A DNA stretch of 64,000 nt, from positions 1 to 64,000 of the forward strand of contig NZ_LRRR01000022.1 in NCBI RefSeq assembly GCF_001691415.1, read 5' to 3'. The notes beneath the pieces are model-generated. The model had not been told where the DNA came from. It saw only the letters and a list, made by a program, of their open reading frames with translations, and did not search any database. This document shows, in pieces, positions 9,105 through 17,951 of this stretch. Each line of letters begins with the position of its first letter. Positions within the stretch are counted from its first letter, which is position 1. The DNA comes from Pararhodobacter sp. CCB-MM2 (lineage in GTDB: Bacteria > Pseudomonadota > Alphaproteobacteria > Rhodobacterales > Rhodobacteraceae). Made by a program: the position numbers and the translations under genes.

Positions 9105-9614
9105 TCAATCCGAAAGGTCGTGGGCGGGGGCCGAGTGGGCCGCGCCGCGCAGAAGGTCCGTCGCGCGCTCCAGCAGGAAGATCAGCTGCAGGGCAAAGCT
9201 GGCGGGGAGGGCGGCGTAGTAGATCCACAGCGGCATGCGCAGCGTGCTGATGGAACGCTCGTCCCACATCATCGCCTCGGTCACCACCTGCCAGCCGGAC
9301 CACACAAGGAAGGCGCCAAGCGCGAAGGCGAGCACCAGCGCGAGGAATTCCGCCGCCTTCTGGCCCGCGGGCGGCAGACGGTCGAACAGGAAGTCGACGC
9401 GGATATGGGCCGAGCGGCGCAGCACCCGGGCGGCGCCCAGAAGCACCGCCCAGATGACGAGGTAGATCACCACCTCGCCGCCCCAATCCGGCGCCAGCGC
9501 CGAGGACAGATAGCGCCCGGCCACCCCGGCCAGCGACAGGACCAGCGCCGCCCCGAAGAGCAGGGCCACGATCAGGCCGACCAGCCCGTCGAGGAAGCCG
9601 AGCGCGCGTTTCAT
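9105..9614 (-). CDS. dctQ: TRAP transporter small permease, DctQ type (system 1)
   Basis: This four-helix small membrane subunit is 169 aa. It shows the typical N-terminal hydrophobic segment, AHIRVDFLFDRLP in the first loop, and two further hairpins. It overlaps the upstream dctP gene by 4 nt (ATGA) and ends 4 nt before dctM, giving the standard P-Q-M order. Membrane assignment comes from hydrophobicity and gene context. Confidence 0.9.
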   Translation of the reverse strand: MKRALGFLDGLVGLIVALLFGAALVLSLAGVAGRYLSSALAPDWGGEVVIYLVIWAVLLGAARVLRRSAHIRVDFLFDRLPPAGQKAAEFLALVLAFALGAFLVWSGWQVVTEAMMWDERSISTLRMPLWIYYAALPASFALQLIFLLERATDLLRGAAHSAPAHDLSD

Positions 9615-10633
9615 TGCACGGCGTCCCGCGCGAGGCTCATGACCTCGTCATCGATGCCGAGGTCCGAGATCATCTGCTCCTGCGCCCCGGCGAGGCGTTC
9701 ACGCAGGGCGGCGGCTTCCTCGGCCGGTTGCTCGACGAAGACCATGCCGGCGGCTTCCAGCGTGGCGCGGGCCTCGTCCTGTTGGCGCGCGGCGTCTTCG
9801 CGCTGGCCGGGGGCGAATTCGGCCCAGGTCTCGCGGAACAGGGTCTGTTGCTCGTCGCTCAGCTGGTCCCAATAGGCGTGGCTGACGATGGGCATGTAGA
9901 AGCCCGTGAGCATGTTGTTGAGATAGGCGTAGCCCAGCCCGGATTCGTGCAGCGAGGCCGAGACGATCGACGCGTTCGACGACACGATGGCATCGACGGT
10001 GCCCTGCTGCAGCGCCAGCGGCACGTCGGTGAAGGGCATCGAGACCGGGGCTGCGCCCAGCTCCTCCAGATAGGCCACGGCACCGACGCCACCGGGGTGG
10101 CGGACCTGAAGGCCGCGCAGATCCTCCAGCGAATTCAGGGGGGTGGTGGTCGAATAGGTGTTGATCGCCCCCAGCATGTACCAGCCGTCCAGCGCGACGA
10201 CATTCATCTTCTCGCCCAGCATCTGGCCCAGTCGCTGGCCCAGCGGGCCGTCGACGATCTCGCCCATGCGCTCGGCCGGCACGCCCGAAAACATCGGGAA
10301 TTCCAGCACGGTCAGCGCGGGTTCGATGCGGCTCAGGGGCGCGGTCGAGACGATGGCCATGCCGGCGTCGCCACGGGCCACGGCCCGGCCGGCGTCACGG
10401 CTGGAATAGAGCTGGCCGGAGTCGAAGATCTCGACACTCAGCGCGCCGCCGGAGCGTTCGGTCAGCGCCTCGGCGAAGCGGCCGACATAGACGTTGCGCA
10501 TGTGGCTGGGGGGTGTGTCCAGCGTGATCGTCAGGGTCGGTTCAGCCAGCGCGGGCAGGGCGGCGAACAGCGCGGCTGCGGCGGTGGCAGACGCAAGGAA
10601 ACCCGCGCGGCGCAGGGGGGGCAGGACGGTCAT
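9611..10633 (-). CDS. dctP: TRAP transporter solute-binding protein, DctP type (system 1)
   Basis: This periplasmic receptor of TRAP system 1 is about 340 aa. The N-terminal signal is MTVLPPLRRAGF followed by an alanine-rich hydrophobic stretch ending at ALAEP. The body contains LQVRHPGG and LQQGTVDAIVS, equivalent to the ligand-arginine and hinge regions of DctP proteins. The start at 10633 is preferred over an ATG 30 nt upstream because a strong GGAGGAGAG site lies just 5' of it. It is the first gene of the operon and is divergent from TRAP system 2 across a 229-bp promoter region. Confidence 0.91.
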   Translation of the reverse strand: MTVLPPLRRAGFLASATAAAALFAALPALAEPTLTITLDTPPSHMRNVYVGRFAEALTERSGGALSVEIFDSGQLYSSRDAGRAVARGDAGMAIVSTAPLSRIEPALTVLEFPMFSGVPAERMGEIVDGPLGQRLGQMLGEKMNVVALDGWYMLGAINTYSTTTPLNSLEDLRGLQVRHPGGVGAVAYLEELGAAPVSMPFTDVPLALQQGTVDAIVSSNASIVSASLHESGLGYAYLNNMLTGFYMPIVSHAYWDQLSDEQQTLFRETWAEFAPGQREDAARQQDEARATLEAAGMVFVEQPAEEAAALRERLAGAQEQMISDLGIDDEVMSLARDAVQ

Positions 10634-10650
10634 CAATCTCTCCTCCAAGG

Positions 10651-10663
10651 GTGGAGCCTCCAC
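10651..10663. promoter_or_regulatory. Inverted repeat in the leader of TRAP operon 1
   Basis: GTGGAG-C-CTCCAC is a perfect 6-bp inverted repeat, 18 nt upstream of the dctP start at 10633 and just 5' of its ribosome binding site. It could be an operator or a small RNA hairpin in the leader. No regulator can be assigned from sequence. Confidence 0.35.
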
Positions 10664-10803
10664 TCCATCCCGGGGACGCTATCCGGCCCAGCCATGCCTG
10701 AAAAATAAAGTCTGCGCCTGAGATATAACCATTGGGAATATGTCGGCGGCGACTGCATCCGGATCGCACGGCAGGAAATACCAAGCGGGCCGATCAGAGT
10801 CGA

Positions 10804-10809
10804 TTGACA
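10804..10809 (+). promoter_or_regulatory. Candidate -35 element for TRAP operon 2
   Basis: TTGACA matches the sigma-70 -35 consensus exactly, about 55 nt before the dctP start at 10863. The expected -10 position has no good match, so this is only a tentative promoter. Confidence 0.3.
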
Positions 10810-10862
10810 GGTCAGTACACTTATGTCTCGATAGCGACAGGATCATGACACGGGAGAAGACG

Positions 10863-11879
10863 ATGCACGGACCTGCCTTGACTGCCTGCCTTCTGGCCTC
10901 GGGCCTGATGCTGGGAACGGCGCTGCCCTGGACCGGCGCGGCACAGGCGCAATCGGTCACCTTGCGGCTGGCCACGGATTCCGGCGCGCGGGGCTCGGCG
11001 CCCGGCGATGCCATCGAACGCTGGGCCGCGCTGATCGAGGAAGCCTCGGGCGGGGATATCGAGGTCGACGTCTTCTTCCAGAACGAATTGGGCGGCCAGC
11101 AAGAGGTTTTCGACCTTTTCGTCGCCAATGAAGTGCAGCTGATGCTGAACTGGCCGATGACCAGCTATGACCCGCGCATCGCCGTTCTGTACACGCCCTA
11201 CATGGTCGCCAGCTGGGACGAGGCGCTGGAAGCCTATCGTCCGGGTGGCTGGGTCAACGGCATGCTGGGCGACATATACAACGATATCGGCCTCGAATTC
11301 TTCGGCGCATGGCCCGAGGGTTTCAACGGCGTCGCGACCCGCGGCAGCTATGCGCTGAGTGTCGAGGATGCCTCGGCTCTGCGCATTCGTGTACCGCCGG
11401 TTTTCCCGATGGCCGAGACGATCCAAGCCATGGGCTATCAGACCGCGACCATCGATTGGGGTGAGGTCTTCACCGCCATCCAGACCGGTGTGGTCGATGG
11501 CGACGGGGCCAACGTGATCTACTGGGATTACGAGTATTTCCGCGACACGCTGGATTACTACACCCGCACCCGCCAGCAATTCCTGACCGGTATCCTGTCG
11601 ATGAACCTCGAAGCCTGGGAAGGGCTGGACGAGGCGCAACAGACCATCGTCCGCGATGCCGCCGTCACGGTGATGGAAGAGGGCTTCGCCAATGCTCAGG
11701 GCCTCGACGAAGGCTATGTGCAGCAGGCGATCGAGGCGGGGATGGAATACATCGACCCCACGACCGAGCAGCTGGCCCCCATCGCCACCGCCGTGCGCGA
11801 CACGGTCTGGCCGATGCTGGAAGAGCAGGTCGGCACCGAGATCATGGACGTGATCCGCGCCAACGCGACCGAGTTCTGA
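10863..11879 (+). CDS. dctP: TRAP transporter solute-binding protein, DctP type (system 2)
   Basis: This is a periplasmic receptor of 338 aa. The signal peptide is MHGPALTACLLASGLMLG followed by an alanine-rich AQAQS cleavage-like end. The mature part begins SVTLRLATDS. The body contains LRIRVPP and the hinge-region FTAIQTGVVDG, diagnostic of TRAP receptors. I chose the ATG at 10863 because CGGGAGA lies 5-7 nt upstream; two upstream in-frame ATGs lack such a site and precede the signal sequence. It starts the P-Q-M operon divergent from system 1. The ligand is unknown. Confidence 0.91.
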   Translation: MHGPALTACLLASGLMLGTALPWTGAAQAQSVTLRLATDSGARGSAPGDAIERWAALIEEASGGDIEVDVFFQNELGGQQEVFDLFVANEVQLMLNWPMTSYDPRIAVLYTPYMVASWDEALEAYRPGGWVNGMLGDIYNDIGLEFFGAWPEGFNGVATRGSYALSVEDASALRIRVPPVFPMAETIQAMGYQTATIDWGEVFTAIQTGVVDGDGANVIYWDYEYFRDTLDYYTRTRQQFLTGILSMNLEAWEGLDEAQQTIVRDAAVTVMEEGFANAQGLDEGYVQQAIEAGMEYIDPTTEQLAPIATAVRDTVWPMLEEQVGTEIMDVIRANATEF

Positions 11880-11883
11880 GCCC

Positions 11884-12363
11884 ATGGGCCGAACCTCTGT
11901 CGGCAAGATCTTGGCGAGCGCGCTTGATGCGCTCGCCATCCTCGCCACGCTGGCGGTGGCGGCGCTGACCTTCTTCATCGTCATCGCCCGCTTCACCGAG
12001 ATCGCCGTGGTCGGCATCTACGAAATCATCCTGCTGGCGGCCGTGCTGATGTACATGCTGGGCGCGGTGATCGCCTCGCGCAATGGCTCGCATCTGCGGG
12101 TCGATTGGCTGGACACGCGGCTGACCAGCCCGGGCGCGCGTCGGGCGCAGCGGCTGGCCATCGCCACCGTCAGCCTGATCACCACCGGCTTCTTCGTCTA
12201 CTGGACCTACCGCATGTTCGCCTGGGGCCTCGTCCGCCCGCAGCACACGCCGGCCTATGGCATCCCGCTGTGGATCCCGCAGGCGGCGTTCCTGATCGGC
12301 TCGGTCGGGTGCTTCCTCTGCGCATTGCGCGACACGATCAACGCCCTGAGGGGGACCGCATGA
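11884..12363 (+). CDS. dctQ: TRAP transporter small permease, DctQ type (system 2)
   Basis: This is a 159-aa four-helix membrane subunit starting 4 nt after dctP. The SHLRVDWLDTRL segment in the first cytoplasmic loop is typical of DctQ. It overlaps dctM by 4 nt. The protein connects to the large permease and is needed for receptor docking in characterised TRAP systems. Confidence 0.89.
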   Translation: MGRTSVGKILASALDALAILATLAVAALTFFIVIARFTEIAVVGIYEIILLAAVLMYMLGAVIASRNGSHLRVDWLDTRLTSPGARRAQRLAIATVSLITTGFFVYWTYRMFAWGLVRPQHTPAYGIPLWIPQAAFLIGSVGCFLCALRDTINALRGTA

Positions 12364-13640
12364 CCGGCCTGTTCGCCATTCCCCTGCTGGTGGTCCTGAT
12401 GGCCATCGGCGTCCCCGTCGCCTGGTCCTTCGCCGCCGTCACCGCCTTTCTGGTCTGGATCTATGACGTCGGGCTGAACACGCTGATGCTGCAGGGCTTC
12501 CGCTCGCTGAACTCGGTGATCTTGCTGGCTTTGCCGCTGTTCATCCTGACCGGCTACCTGATGGAGAAGGGCGGCATCGCCCGGCGGATCGTCGATTTCA
12601 CCGGCCTCGTCGCGCGGGGGCGCGCGGGGATGGGGCATGCGATCATCCTGTCTTCTGCGCTGTTCGGCGCGATTGCCGGCACGGCCAGCGCCGCCGTTGC
12701 TTCGATGGGTACGATCATGGCCGGCCCGATGGCCGAGCGCGGCTATCCCAAGGGCTATGTCGCGGCGTTGCTGGGCGTGTCGTCGCTGTTGGGCATCCTG
12801 ATCCCGCCGTCGATCACCATGATCCTGTTCGCGGTCGTCACCCGCCAGTCGGTCGCCACCCTGTTCGCGGCAACCATCGGCCCGGCGCTGCTGCTGATCG
12901 GCGGCTTGATGGTGTTCAACGCCTTCTACGTCCGCGCCCACCCCGAGATCACGCTGCCTCCGGTCGCGAAGGGCGAAACCGGCCGCCGCGTTCTGGTCGC
13001 GCTGCCCGCCCTGAGCCTGCCGGTCATCATCCTCGGCGGCATCTACGGCGGCATCTTCACGCCGACCGAGGCCGCGGCTGTTGCGGCTGTCGCCGCCGGG
13101 CTGATCGGCGCCTTCGTCTACCGCGAATTGACGCCCAAGGGCCTCGGCGACGCGCTTTTGCGCACGGCCGAAATGACCGGGACCATCATCGTGATCCTGA
13201 TGTTCTCGTTCCTGATCTCGCGCATCCTCTCGGCCGAGCGCATCCCGCAGGAGCTGGGCGAGGCGCTGCAGGGCTTCGCGGGTTCGCCGCTGGTGGCGAT
13301 CCTGATGGTCAACGCGATCCTGATCGCCGCCGGCGCGCTGATGGATGACGTCTCGGTCACCGTCGTCGTCGCGCCGCTGTTCCTGCCGCTGATGGAGGCC
13401 GTGGGCATCTCGCCCGTGCAATACGGTGCGATCGTCGCGACCTCGGTGGTGCTGGGGGCGAATTCGCCGCCGATGGCGCCTATTCTGTTCATGGCCTGCC
13501 GGGTCTGCGATGCCTCGGTTCTGGCGGCGGTGCGACCGGCGCTGATGATCCTCGCCTTCGTGGCCTTGCCGGTGATGCTGGTCACCAGCTTCTGGGCCGA
13601 TCTCTCGCAGGCGCTGCCGCGGCTGATGGGCATGCTCTGA
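12360..13640 (+). CDS. dctM: TRAP transporter large permease, DctM type (system 2)
   Basis: This large permease is 426 aa with about 12 hydrophobic segments. It shows family motifs SLLGILIPPSITMILFA in the first half and LGANSPPMAPILF near the C-terminus. It starts within the end of dctQ (ATGA overlap). A strong hairpin follows immediately after its stop at 13640, so the operon probably ends here, before the TetR gene. Confidence 0.93.
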   Translation: MTGLFAIPLLVVLMAIGVPVAWSFAAVTAFLVWIYDVGLNTLMLQGFRSLNSVILLALPLFILTGYLMEKGGIARRIVDFTGLVARGRAGMGHAIILSSALFGAIAGTASAAVASMGTIMAGPMAERGYPKGYVAALLGVSSLLGILIPPSITMILFAVVTRQSVATLFAATIGPALLLIGGLMVFNAFYVRAHPEITLPPVAKGETGRRVLVALPALSLPVIILGGIYGGIFTPTEAAAVAAVAAGLIGAFVYRELTPKGLGDALLRTAEMTGTIIVILMFSFLISRILSAERIPQELGEALQGFAGSPLVAILMVNAILIAAGALMDDVSVTVVVAPLFLPLMEAVGISPVQYGAIVATSVVLGANSPPMAPILFMACRVCDASVLAAVRPALMILAFVALPVMLVTSFWADLSQALPRLMGML

Positions 13641-13642
13641 CC

Positions 13643-13671
13643 GGCTGCGCCCTTTACTTGAGGGCGCAGCC
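13643..13671 (+). terminator. Terminator-like hairpin after TRAP operon 2
   Basis: A perfect 11-bp stem (GGCTGCGCCCT / AGGGCGCAGCC) with a 7-nt loop begins 3 nt after the dctM stop. There is no T-run, so it may be Rho-assisted or act as a 3' stabiliser. Confidence 0.6.
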
Positions 13672-13710
13672 ATCCCACAAAGAGTATGACAAAGCCGGAG
13701 TGCCTGCTCA

Positions 13711-14391
13711 GTGACCCTTGATAATGCCACCGCGAGCGAGCCGCGCGAGCCGACCCTGACCCGCGAGGACTGGCTGGCGCTGGCGTTGAAGACGCTGGTC
13801 AAGGACGGCATCGACCGGGTGAAGATCCAGATCATGGCCCGCAAGCTCGACGTCGCGCGCTCCAGTTTCTACTGGCATTTCGGCGGGCGCGAGGATCTGC
13901 ATTCCGCGATGCTGGAGGAATGGCTGACCAAGAACACCGGCCCCATTCTGGAACGCGCGATGCGCCCGGCGGCGGATGTGAACGCGGCGGTGATGAATGT
14001 GTTCGAATGCTGGGTCGACAAGCGCTTGTTCGACCCCGAGCTGGACATCGCCGTGCGGCTCTGGGCCCGGCGCGATGCCAAGGTGCGGCAGGTGGTGCTG
14101 CAGGCGGATCTGACCCGGGTCAAGGCGCTGACCGAGATGTTCCAGCGCTACGGCAACAGCCCCGAGGAAGCCCTGATCCGCGCGCGGGTGCTGTATTTCA
14201 CCCAGATCGGGCATTTCACGCTAGATGACACCGAGAGCCCCGAGACCCGTGTCTCGCACGCGCCGAGCTATCTGAAGATCTTCTCAGGGGTCGAGGCCGA
14301 CCCTGTCGCCTGCGCCCCTTTCATGGAGCAGGCGCTGAAGACGCTGGCGGCGTCGAAACCTGGTCGCGGGCGCAAGAAGCGCGAGGGCTAG
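13711..14391 (+). CDS. TetR/AcrR-family transcriptional regulator
   Basis: This is a 226-aa regulator. The N-terminal HTH covers about residues 33-58 (KIQIMARKLDVARSSFYWHF), the classic TetR core, followed by a helical ligand domain. The C-terminus is basic (KPGRGRKKREG). The start is GTG at 13711. It lies downstream of TRAP system 2 beyond a hairpin, so it may control that operon (inference from position). Its stop overlaps the convergent soxG stop. Confidence 0.87.
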   Translation: MTLDNATASEPREPTLTREDWLALALKTLVKDGIDRVKIQIMARKLDVARSSFYWHFGGREDLHSAMLEEWLTKNTGPILERAMRPAADVNAAVMNVFECWVDKRLFDPELDIAVRLWARRDAKVRQVVLQADLTRVKALTEMFQRYGNSPEEALIRARVLYFTQIGHFTLDDTESPETRVSHAPSYLKIFSGVEADPVACAPFMEQALKTLAASKPGRGRKKREG

Positions 14392-14894
14392 GCCCTCAAC
14401 GCTCCGCTCGCTTCGATCCAGTCGAAGGCGTAATCCACAAGCCCGCGGTCCAGATGCAGCCGCATCCCGGTGCCGTGGCGATAGAGCACCGCGTTCATCC
14501 CGGCGAACAGAAGTGCGGCGCTGGGGCTGGCTTGGGTCAGGTCGACGGCGGTGCCTCGGGCCAGCAACTCGCCGGCGCCCGGGCCGTCGAGATGCAGAAC
14601 CGCCAGACTGCCCGTTGCCGGGGTCAGCGCATAGCCATCGCGCAGGCCGCTGTCGGCATGGGGCAGGGTGACGCCGACCGCCAGCATCCGGTTGCGGGCC
14701 AGCCGGATCGCGGCGCGGGGGCCGTCCGCCGGGGCCATCAACCCCACGGGCGGGGGCAGGTCCAGCGCCGCGCAGGCCGCCGCCAGATCGCCGCTGATGC
14801 GTAGTTGCGGCACCGGGTCCAGAAGCGTGACGGTGATCCCGTCGCCCGAGAGCTGTCGGGGCTGGACGAGCCAGAAAGGGGCGCGATCAAGCAT
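14388..14894 (-). CDS. soxG: Sarcosine oxidase gamma subunit
   Basis: This is the last gene of the soxBDAG operon. At 168 aa it is close to known SoxG length (about 180-200). SoxG is a GcvT/YgfZ-like small subunit of heterotetrameric sarcosine oxidase, which converts sarcosine to glycine and passes the methyl group to tetrahydrofolate. The visible pattern is LARNRMLAVG with a C-terminal RGLVDYAFDWIE. The ATG at 14894 overlaps the soxA stop by 8 nt. A longer open frame upstream to 14987 runs inside soxA and was rejected. Identity rests partly on operon order, because SoxG is poorly conserved. Confidence 0.82.
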   Translation of the reverse strand: MLDRAPFWLVQPRQLSGDGITVTLLDPVPQLRISGDLAAACAALDLPPPVGLMAPADGPRAAIRLARNRMLAVGVTLPHADSGLRDGYALTPATGSLAVLHLDGPGAGELLARGTAVDLTQASPSAALLFAGMNAVLYRHGTGMRLHLDRGLVDYAFDWIEASGALRA

Positions 14895-17682
14895 CGAGGC
14901 GGTCTCCGTTCGGATCGAGGAAGCAGGGCGCGACAAGCTTGGCGCGCCTTGTGGTGCCGAGGTGATGCAGGATGATCTCCTCGCCATGGCGCTGCGCCCC
15001 GCGCTCGATCAGGCCGAGCGCGATGGGATGATCGACGCCCGCGCCTTGGTGGCTCGAGGTCACATAGCCGATCGAGCGTTTCGCGCCTTGATGCGTCTCG
15101 ACCCCATGAGCGCCGACGGGCAGCATGCCCTGACCATCGGCCGGAAGTAGGCCGACCAGTTGGTTGCGATCCGGTCGTTGTGCCTCGGGCAAGGTCAAGG
15201 AGCGACGGCCAAGGAAATCGGCCTTCTTGCGCAGCAAAGGCGCGTCCGAGCCCAGATCCATCGGCCGGGTCATGCCGTCGGTATCCTTGCCGATGACGAT
15301 GAAGCCCTTCTCGGCCCGCAGGATCATCAAGGCCTCGATCCCCATCGCGCCGCCGCCTTCGGCCTCGGCTGCAGCGACAGCGCGGTCCCACAGAAGGGGC
15401 GCCAGATCCTGCCGGACCGACAGCTCATAGGACCGATCGCCGGTGAAGCTGACCCGCGAGACGCGCAGCTCATGCTCGTCGAGTTGGGTCCAGCCGGTCG
15501 CCATATGCGGCAGTTCGGCCGCGTCGATGCCGGCGCGTTCCAGCACCGCAAGCGCCTTGGGGCCGGTCACCGTAACCGTCGCCGTCTCGGGCGTGGCGTC
15601 ATGGATCCAGATCTGCCGGTCGGGATAGCGGTCCTGCCGCCATTCTTCGAGCAGGGCATGGACCGAGGCCACATGCGACGAGGAACAGGAGACGATGAAC
15701 CGCCCCTCGTCCAGCCGTACCAGCACCCCGTCGTCATGCACGATCCCGCCCTCGGTCAGCATGAAGCCATAGCGGCAGCGGCCGGGCTTCAGCGTTGACA
15801 TCGTGTTGTAATAGACGAAATCGAGGAATTCGGCGGCGTCGCGCCCCATCACCTCGATCTTGCCCAAGGGCGAGGCGTCATAAACGCCGACCGTGGCGCG
15901 GGCGCGTTTGGCCTCGGCAAGGATCGCGCTGTCGTCGGTGCCGTAATGGATCGGCCTCAGCCAGCCGCCGTATTCGCCCATCTTGGCGCCTGCCGCGCGG
16001 TGCTGCGCCTCCAGCGCCAGACGGCGGACCGGGTTCATCCGCGCCCCGCCGCGCGGTCCGGCGAAGCTGGCCAGCGGGACGGGGGTGAAGGGCGGGCGGT
16101 AGGTGGTGGTGCCGACCTCGGGGATCGTGCGCCCGGTCAGCGCGCCCATCAGCGCGAGGCCCTGCAGGTTCGAGGTCTTGCCCTGATCCGTCGCCATGCC
16201 GAGGGTCGTGTAGCGTTTCAGATGCTCGACCGAGATGAAATTCTCGCGCCGCGCCAGCTCCACGTCCTTGACCGTCACGTCGTGCTGATAATCGATCCAG
16301 ACGCGCCCCTTCATGCCGGGCTTGGGCCAGGCCTCGGCCACGCGGTAGCTTTGCGGCTCGGCCTGCGGCGCTTGCCCCAGGCCCAAAGCGGCGGGGAGGG
16401 CGGCGAAGGCTTCCGCCAGCGTGAAATGCCCGGCCACGCCGCCGAGGGTGATGACCTTGCTGCTGCCCGGACGGGGTACGAAGGCCAGTTTCGCGGCGTC
16501 CCAATCCAGCTTGCCGCCCGATTGCGCGTGCAGGTGGATCGTCGGCGTGAACCCGCCCGAGACCAGCACCGCGTCGCAGGCGATCGCCTCGCCCGTCGAT
16601 AGCGTCACGCCCGTCACCTGTTGGCGCCCCTGCGCCGACAGGATCGTCGTGCCCTTGCGGGTGTCGATCAGCGTCGCCTCGGCCCCCGCGTCGCGCAGCG
16701 CGCGCAGGACTTCCTCGCCGGTGTCGTTGTTGGCGGCGATCACCACGCGCTTGCCCGCGACGACAGCATAGCGGCGCAGATAGGTCAGGCCCGCCTGCGC
16801 GGACAGGATCCCGGGCAGGTCGTTGCGGTCGAAGGGCAGGGGGCGCTCGATGGCCCCCGCCGCCAGCACGATCTGCTGCGGACGGATGCGCCAGAACAGA
16901 TCGGCCTGCCCCTCGCGCCGTTGATTGAGGGCGATGAGGCCGTGGTCATAGACGCCGAAGGCCGTGGTCCGGGTCAGCAGCGTGACGCCCGCCGCGTTGA
17001 GCCGCGCCAAGGCCTGCGCCAGCCATGCCGCGCCGTCCATACCGTCGATCACCGCCACGCGCGACAACAGGCTCCCGCCCGGCCGAGTGCCGTCATCGCA
17101 CAGGACCACCGATAGGCCCCCTTCGGCCAGCATCAGCGCGGCGGCGATGCCGACCGGCCCCGCGCCGACCACCACCGCGTCGCAATGATGGTTGCGCTGT
17201 TCGCCCTGCATCCCCTCGGGCTGCGTAGCATCGACCCGGCCCAGCCCCGCCATCGCGCGGATCGAGGGCTCGAACAGGTGCCAGTTCGGCCGCATGAAGG
17301 TTTTGTAGTAAAACCCGGAGGGGATGAAGCGCGCAAACAGATCGACAAAGCGCGTCCGGTCCGAGCGCGCCCCCGGCGCAGCCCCGCAGGCGCGCAGCTG
17401 CGCGCCGTTCTGCGCCGCCTCAGTCGTGACCCGCTGGTTCAGATGCAGCGCGCCGTTCAGCCGGATGTCGGCATGGATGTTCGGCTCCTCGACGCCTGCG
17501 CCGAAGATCCCGCGCGGACGGCGGTATTTGAAGCTGCGGCCCAGCACCGTCTCGCCCGACGCGAGCAGCGCCGAGGCGTAGCTGTCACCGGCAAAGCCCT
17601 GCACCGTCCGGCCGTCATAGGTGAAACTCAGCGGCTGCGTGCGGTCGATCTCGCCCCCTTGGGGCAGGCGGTAGGCGCTCAT
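14887..17682 (-). CDS. soxA: Sarcosine oxidase alpha subunit
   Basis: This is the large subunit of heterotetrameric sarcosine oxidase, 931 aa (family about 965-1000). The N-terminal ferredoxin-like domain has FKYRRPRGIFGAG. Next is a pyridine-nucleotide/FAD-type Rossmann domain with VVGAGPVGIAAA (about residues 171-182). The C-terminal half is a GcvT-type folate-binding domain including YGTDDSAILAEAKRARATVGVYDAS. The enzyme oxidises sarcosine to glycine, H2O2 and 5,10-methylene-THF. It overlaps soxD by 4 nt and soxG by 8 nt. The operon order B-D-A-G is the conserved one. Confidence 0.95.
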   Translation of the reverse strand: MSAYRLPQGGEIDRTQPLSFTYDGRTVQGFAGDSYASALLASGETVLGRSFKYRRPRGIFGAGVEEPNIHADIRLNGALHLNQRVTTEAAQNGAQLRACGAAPGARSDRTRFVDLFARFIPSGFYYKTFMRPNWHLFEPSIRAMAGLGRVDATQPEGMQGEQRNHHCDAVVVGAGPVGIAAALMLAEGGLSVVLCDDGTRPGGSLLSRVAVIDGMDGAAWLAQALARLNAAGVTLLTRTTAFGVYDHGLIALNQRREGQADLFWRIRPQQIVLAAGAIERPLPFDRNDLPGILSAQAGLTYLRRYAVVAGKRVVIAANNDTGEEVLRALRDAGAEATLIDTRKGTTILSAQGRQQVTGVTLSTGEAIACDAVLVSGGFTPTIHLHAQSGGKLDWDAAKLAFVPRPGSSKVITLGGVAGHFTLAEAFAALPAALGLGQAPQAEPQSYRVAEAWPKPGMKGRVWIDYQHDVTVKDVELARRENFISVEHLKRYTTLGMATDQGKTSNLQGLALMGALTGRTIPEVGTTTYRPPFTPVPLASFAGPRGGARMNPVRRLALEAQHRAAGAKMGEYGGWLRPIHYGTDDSAILAEAKRARATVGVYDASPLGKIEVMGRDAAEFLDFVYYNTMSTLKPGRCRYGFMLTEGGIVHDDGVLVRLDEGRFIVSCSSSHVASVHALLEEWRQDRYPDRQIWIHDATPETATVTVTGPKALAVLERAGIDAAELPHMATGWTQLDEHELRVSRVSFTGDRSYELSVRQDLAPLLWDRAVAAAEAEGGGAMGIEALMILRAEKGFIVIGKDTDGMTRPMDLGSDAPLLRKKADFLGRRSLTLPEAQRPDRNQLVGLLPADGQGMLPVGAHGVETHQGAKRSIGYVTSSHQGAGVDHPIALGLIERGAQRHGEEIILHHLGTTRRAKLVAPCFLDPNGDRLDA

Positions 17683-17942
17683 GCGTGACCCCCGAGGGCT
17701 TGGCCCGGCTCGGCGCGCATGCTCAGCGTGTCGCGCTCCATCACGAAGACCTCGAGGCAGGTCGTATGCATCCAGATCTCTCGCGCCGCGCCCTTGGGGT
17801 TGTGGCGCAGATGGAGATAGGCCGCCCAGTCCTGAGCCGGGACCGAGGCGCCGCCGTGGGGGCGGTCGTTGCCGGCCTCGCCGCCGAAATGGAACTCGGT
17901 CTCCGGGCGCGGGCCGCAGAAGGGACAGGAGAAGATCTGCAT
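17679..17942 (-). CDS. soxD: Sarcosine oxidase delta subunit
   Basis: This small zinc-binding subunit is 87 aa. CPFC at residues 6-9, together with H59 and C62, provides a plausible zinc site matching known SoxD proteins. HNPKGAAREIWMH is a family-typical block. It sits between soxB and soxA, overlapping soxA by 4 nt. This is a real short gene despite its size. Confidence 0.93.
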   Translation of the reverse strand: MQIFSCPFCGPRPETEFHFGGEAGNDRPHGGASVPAQDWAAYLHLRHNPKGAAREIWMHTTCLEVFVMERDTLSMRAEPGQALGGHA

Positions 17943-17951
17943 GATGGGCTC

